From an uncultured Pseudorhodobacter sp. (GTDB taxonomy: Bacteria; Pseudomonadota; Alphaproteobacteria; Rhodobacterales; Rhodobacteraceae): a stretch of DNA of 8,392 bases. Positions 6,752 through 8,392 of this stretch are shown here, one piece after another. The first letter of the stretch is position 1. The number at the start of each line of letters is the position of its first letter. Under the pieces are notes generated by a model that worked only from the letters and a program-made list of their open reading frames with translations, ran no database searches and was not told the DNA's origin. The position numbers were made by a program, and so were the translations under genes. Location: contig CAMFIX010000113.1 of assembly GCA_945952425.1 (NCBI GenBank), positions 1 to 8,392 on the forward strand, read 5' to 3'.

Positions 6752-7882
6752 CTACTCTCCTTCCGGGACGAACCAGGCCACCGGGTCGATGGGCTTTCCG
6801 TCCTTGCGTAGTTCCACATAAAGCGTTTCGCTGTCGCTTGCACCAGAGACCATGGCGTTGGGCGAGAGGATATCCGCCGCATTTCCCTCGGTCCCGCCCA
6901 TCAATCCCACCGCATCGCCCTTCGAGACCACCTGGCCGACCTCGCCGTAAACCTGGTTCAGCCCCGCGAGGATCAAGAGATAGCCGTCTCCGGGCTCCAG
7001 GATCATCACATTTCCGTAGTCCAGCAGCGGGCCGCGATAGCGCACGGTGGCGGCCCAGGGCGCAGTGACCATGGCCAGGGGCCGCGTGGCGAGCGTCAGC
7101 CCGGGCCGCGTGACGCCGCGCGCATCGGTCTCGCCGGGTTTCAGCAGGATCGGCCCCAGCGCGGGCCAGGCGAGGGTGCCCTTGGAGGCCTCGAACCCCG
7201 GGGCCAGCGCATCGTCGGGTTTCAGCCCGCGGGCGAATTCGGTCAGCGTCTTGGCGCTGTCCAGCAAAGCCTGCAGCCGGGTCGGGTCGTCGGTCAGGCG
7301 TTTGGGCAGGTCGGTGCGGTCGGACATGGCCTGCGAAAGCTCGGTCCGCGCCGTCTGCACCGTGCCAAGCCCCTGGCTCAGCACGCTTTCCGCCTGGGCC
7401 TGCAGGGCGCGCAGGTCGCGGAGTTCCGTCAGGTCGGCCTTCAGCTTCACCGCCTGGGCCTGCAGGGCGGGCGCCACATCCGACAGGATCATCCCCGAGC
7501 GCACGGTGCCCAAGGGCCCCGTCGGGTGCAGCAGCAACAAGGGCCCCGGATCGGCATCCAGGTTCGCCAGCACGCCCAACAGCTGCGAGACCTCTTGCCG
7601 TTTGGCCTGGAATTGCGTCGTCAGCTCGCTTTCGCGCAGATCGGCCTGGCGCAGCGCCTCGCGGAGCGCGGCCAGCCCCGCCTCATAGGCGCGGATCGTC
7701 TTGGTCAAGGCCGCGATCCGGTCCTTGGCCCCCTCGGCCGCCTGCAGCCCCGCGACGGAATCCTGCAGATCGGCCGCCGCCTCGGCCGCGGCCTTGGCGG
7801 TGGGCGAGGTCATGGCGGCCGGGTCCGCCGTCTGCGCCGCGGCAGGCAGGGCCAGCGCCAGAAGGAGGCAGAGCGCCCTCAT
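6752..7882 (-). CDS. envC: EnvC-like murein hydrolase activator with degenerate LytM (M23) domain
   Basis: A 376-residue periplasmic protein expected to activate peptidoglycan amidases at the septum, as E. coli EnvC does under FtsEX control. Seen: a signal peptide (1-16, MRALCLLL... ending PAAA before Q17), a long Ala/Gln/Leu-rich coiled-coil region (about 28-110 and 136-220), and a C-terminal LytM/M23 fold (about 265-370) with GPLLDYGNVMILEPGDGYLLILAGL, VVSKGDAVGLMGG and LYVELRKDGKPIDPVAW. The zinc ligands of active M23 peptidases are absent: where HxH-type LHFE is expected there is LYVE (Y355), and the YxHL segment reads LILAGL. This marks a non-enzymatic activator. A loop of about 20 residues lies between GLMGG and LYVEL. 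The ATG at 7882 overlaps the gpmI stop (ATGA); a longer in-frame reading to 8173 runs through gpmI and lacks a signal peptide at its start. The symbol is by family resemblance; orthology with E. coli EnvC is likely but not proven. Confidence 0.9.
   Translation of the reverse strand: MRALCLLLALALPAAAQTADPAAMTSPTAKAAAEAAADLQDSVAGLQAAEGAKDRIAALTKTIRAYEAGLAALREALRQADLRESELTTQFQAKRQEVSQLLGVLANLDADPGPLLLLHPTGPLGTVRSGMILSDVAPALQAQAVKLKADLTELRDLRALQAQAESVLSQGLGTVQTARTELSQAMSDRTDLPKRLTDDPTRLQALLDSAKTLTEFARGLKPDDALAPGFEASKGTLAWPALGPILLKPGETDARGVTRPGLTLATRPLAMVTAPWAATVRYRGPLLDYGNVMILEPGDGYLLILAGLNQVYGEVGQVVSKGDAVGLMGGTEGNAADILSPNAMVSGASDSETLYVELRKDGKPIDPVAWFVPEGE
6755..6762 (-). promoter_or_regulatory. 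Shine-Dalgarno for ctpA inside the envC 3' end
   Basis: AAGGAGAG on the - strand, six bases before the GTG start at 6748, is a near-ideal ribosome site. It is built from the last codons (Gly-Glu) of the envC-like gene, whose TAG sits between it and the GTG. It decides the start of ctpA and suggests ribosomes ending envC reinitiate here. Confidence 0.75.
7390..7409. repeat. 20-bp direct repeat within envC, copy 1
   Basis: Identical 20-base match to 7450-7469, starting CCGCCTGG and ending CAGGGCG on the + strand. On the coding strand it encodes the A-L-Q-A-Q-A of ALQAQAES (residues 159-166). The copies are exactly 60 bases (20 codons) apart, in phase within the coiled coil. Confidence 0.9.
7450..7469. 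repeat. 20-bp direct repeat within envC, copy 2
   Basis: Second copy of the repeat at 7390-7409, encoding the ALQAQA of ALQAQAVK (residues 139-146) in the coiled-coil region. Confidence 0.9.
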
Positions 7883-8392
7883 GCCAGCAGAAGGCTCCGC
7901 CCCGTCATTTCGGGCGGCTGGGGCAGTTGCATCAGCTGCAACAGCGTCGGCGCCAGGTCGGCGAGCCGCCCGCCCGGCCGCAACACCGCGCCGACCGGCC
8001 CGCCGACCAGGATCACCGGCACCGGGTTCGTCGTATGGGCGGTATGGGGCTGCAGGGTGACCGGATCGGTCATCAGCTCGCAATTGCCATGGTCGGCGGT
8101 GACGATCATCGCCCCGCCCCGCGCCTGCAGGGCGGCCAGCGCACGGCCAAGCCCCTGGTCGACCGCCTCGCAAGCCTTGATCGCCGCGGGCAGGCTGCCG
8201 GTATGGCCCACCATGTCCGGATTGGCGAAGTTCACCACGATCAGGTCATAGCCCTTCTCGATGGCTGCCACCAACTGGTCGGAAACCTCCAGCGCGCTCA
8301 TCTCCGGCTGCAGGTCATAGGTCGCGACCTTGGGCGACGAGGGCATGAAGCGGTACTCGCCGGCGAAGGGCACCTCGCGGCCGCCGTTCAGA
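7879..8392 (-). CDS. gpmI: 2,3-bisphosphoglycerate-independent phosphoglycerate mutase, 3' part
   Basis: This cytoplasmic enzyme interconverts 3- and 2-phosphoglycerate in glycolysis/gluconeogenesis using two Mn ions and a phosphoserine intermediate. Only the C-terminal 170 or so codons of a protein normally about 505-515 residues long are in the window; the reading frame stays open to the right edge (LNGGREVPFAGEYR). Recognisable segments in order: SPKVATYDLQPEMSA, the metal-binding NFANPDMVGHTG (Asp and His), the central ACEAVDQGLG helix, TADHGNCE (Asp-His metal ligands), HTAHTTNPVPVI (further His ligand) and the C-terminal LADLAPTLLQLM...MTGRSLL. These belong to the alkaline-phosphatase-superfamily phosphatase domain; the transferase domain and active-site Ser lie outside the window. 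The stop overlaps the ATG of envC. The identification is secure, and nothing indicates damage. Confidence 0.97.
   Translation of the reverse strand, partial: LNGGREVPFAGEYRFMPSSPKVATYDLQPEMSALEVSDQLVAAIEKGYDLIVVNFANPDMVGHTGSLPAAIKACEAVDQGLGRALAALQARGGAMIVTADHGNCELMTDPVTLQPHTAHTTNPVPVILVGGPVGAVLRPGGRLADLAPTLLQLMQLPQPPEMTGRSLLLA

Noticed and set aside
5813..6811. 332-codon + strand open frame opposite ctpA
   Set aside because: It is rich in His/Asp/Arg/Val as the reverse of a real S41 protease gene; no motif, and the catalytic motifs are all on the - strand.
7883..8173. 97-codon N-terminal extension of the EnvC-like protein
   Set aside because: It overlaps gpmI coding sequence and would bury the signal peptide that begins at the ATG at 7882.

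Overview
The window reads as chromosomal DNA from a high-GC alphaproteobacterium, most likely of the Rhodobacter/Paracoccus type. This rests on the GC-rich third codon positions, the gpmI-envC-ctpA-rppH gene order, and the form of the RppH and EnvC proteins; no rRNA or other strict taxonomic marker is present. It holds seven protein genes in two convergent, tightly packed operons. I see no RNA gene, CRISPR array, insertion sequence or phage gene.

Left half, + strand (about 1-4823): a galactofuranose (Galf) cassette. It begins inside glf (UDP-galactopyranose mutase, which makes UDP-Galf). Next comes a 319-residue family 2 glycosyltransferase resembling the mycobacterial galactan initiator GlfT1. 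Last is a 981-residue protein whose C-terminal two thirds resembles the galactan polymerase GlfT2. The three genes are joined by a 4-base overlap and an 8-base gap, so they are probably one transcript with its promoter upstream of the window. The simple reading is: make UDP-Galf, add the first Galf residue(s) to a lipid-linked acceptor, then extend a Galf-containing chain for a surface polysaccharide.

Right half, - strand (about 4920-8392, read right to left): gpmI (glycolysis, 3' part only), an envC-like murein hydrolase activator, a ctpA-type S41 processing protease, and rppH (mRNA 5'-pyrophosphohydrolase). Junctions are ATGA overlap, 3-base gap and GTGA overlap, implying co-transcription and translational coupling. 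A hairpin followed by a T run on the - strand, at 4853-4884 between the two operons, is the probable terminator for this operon.

The most striking observation is inside the 981-residue glycosyltransferase. Its first ~378 residues look like a second, decayed copy of the same beta-sandwich plus GT-A module found at residues ~389-760. In that copy the metal-binding DDD has become AAD and the RGDD catalytic-base motif has become VGAE. The protein thus appears to be a fusion of a pseudo-glycosyltransferase to an active-looking one, a form I do not know from characterised GlfT2 enzymes.
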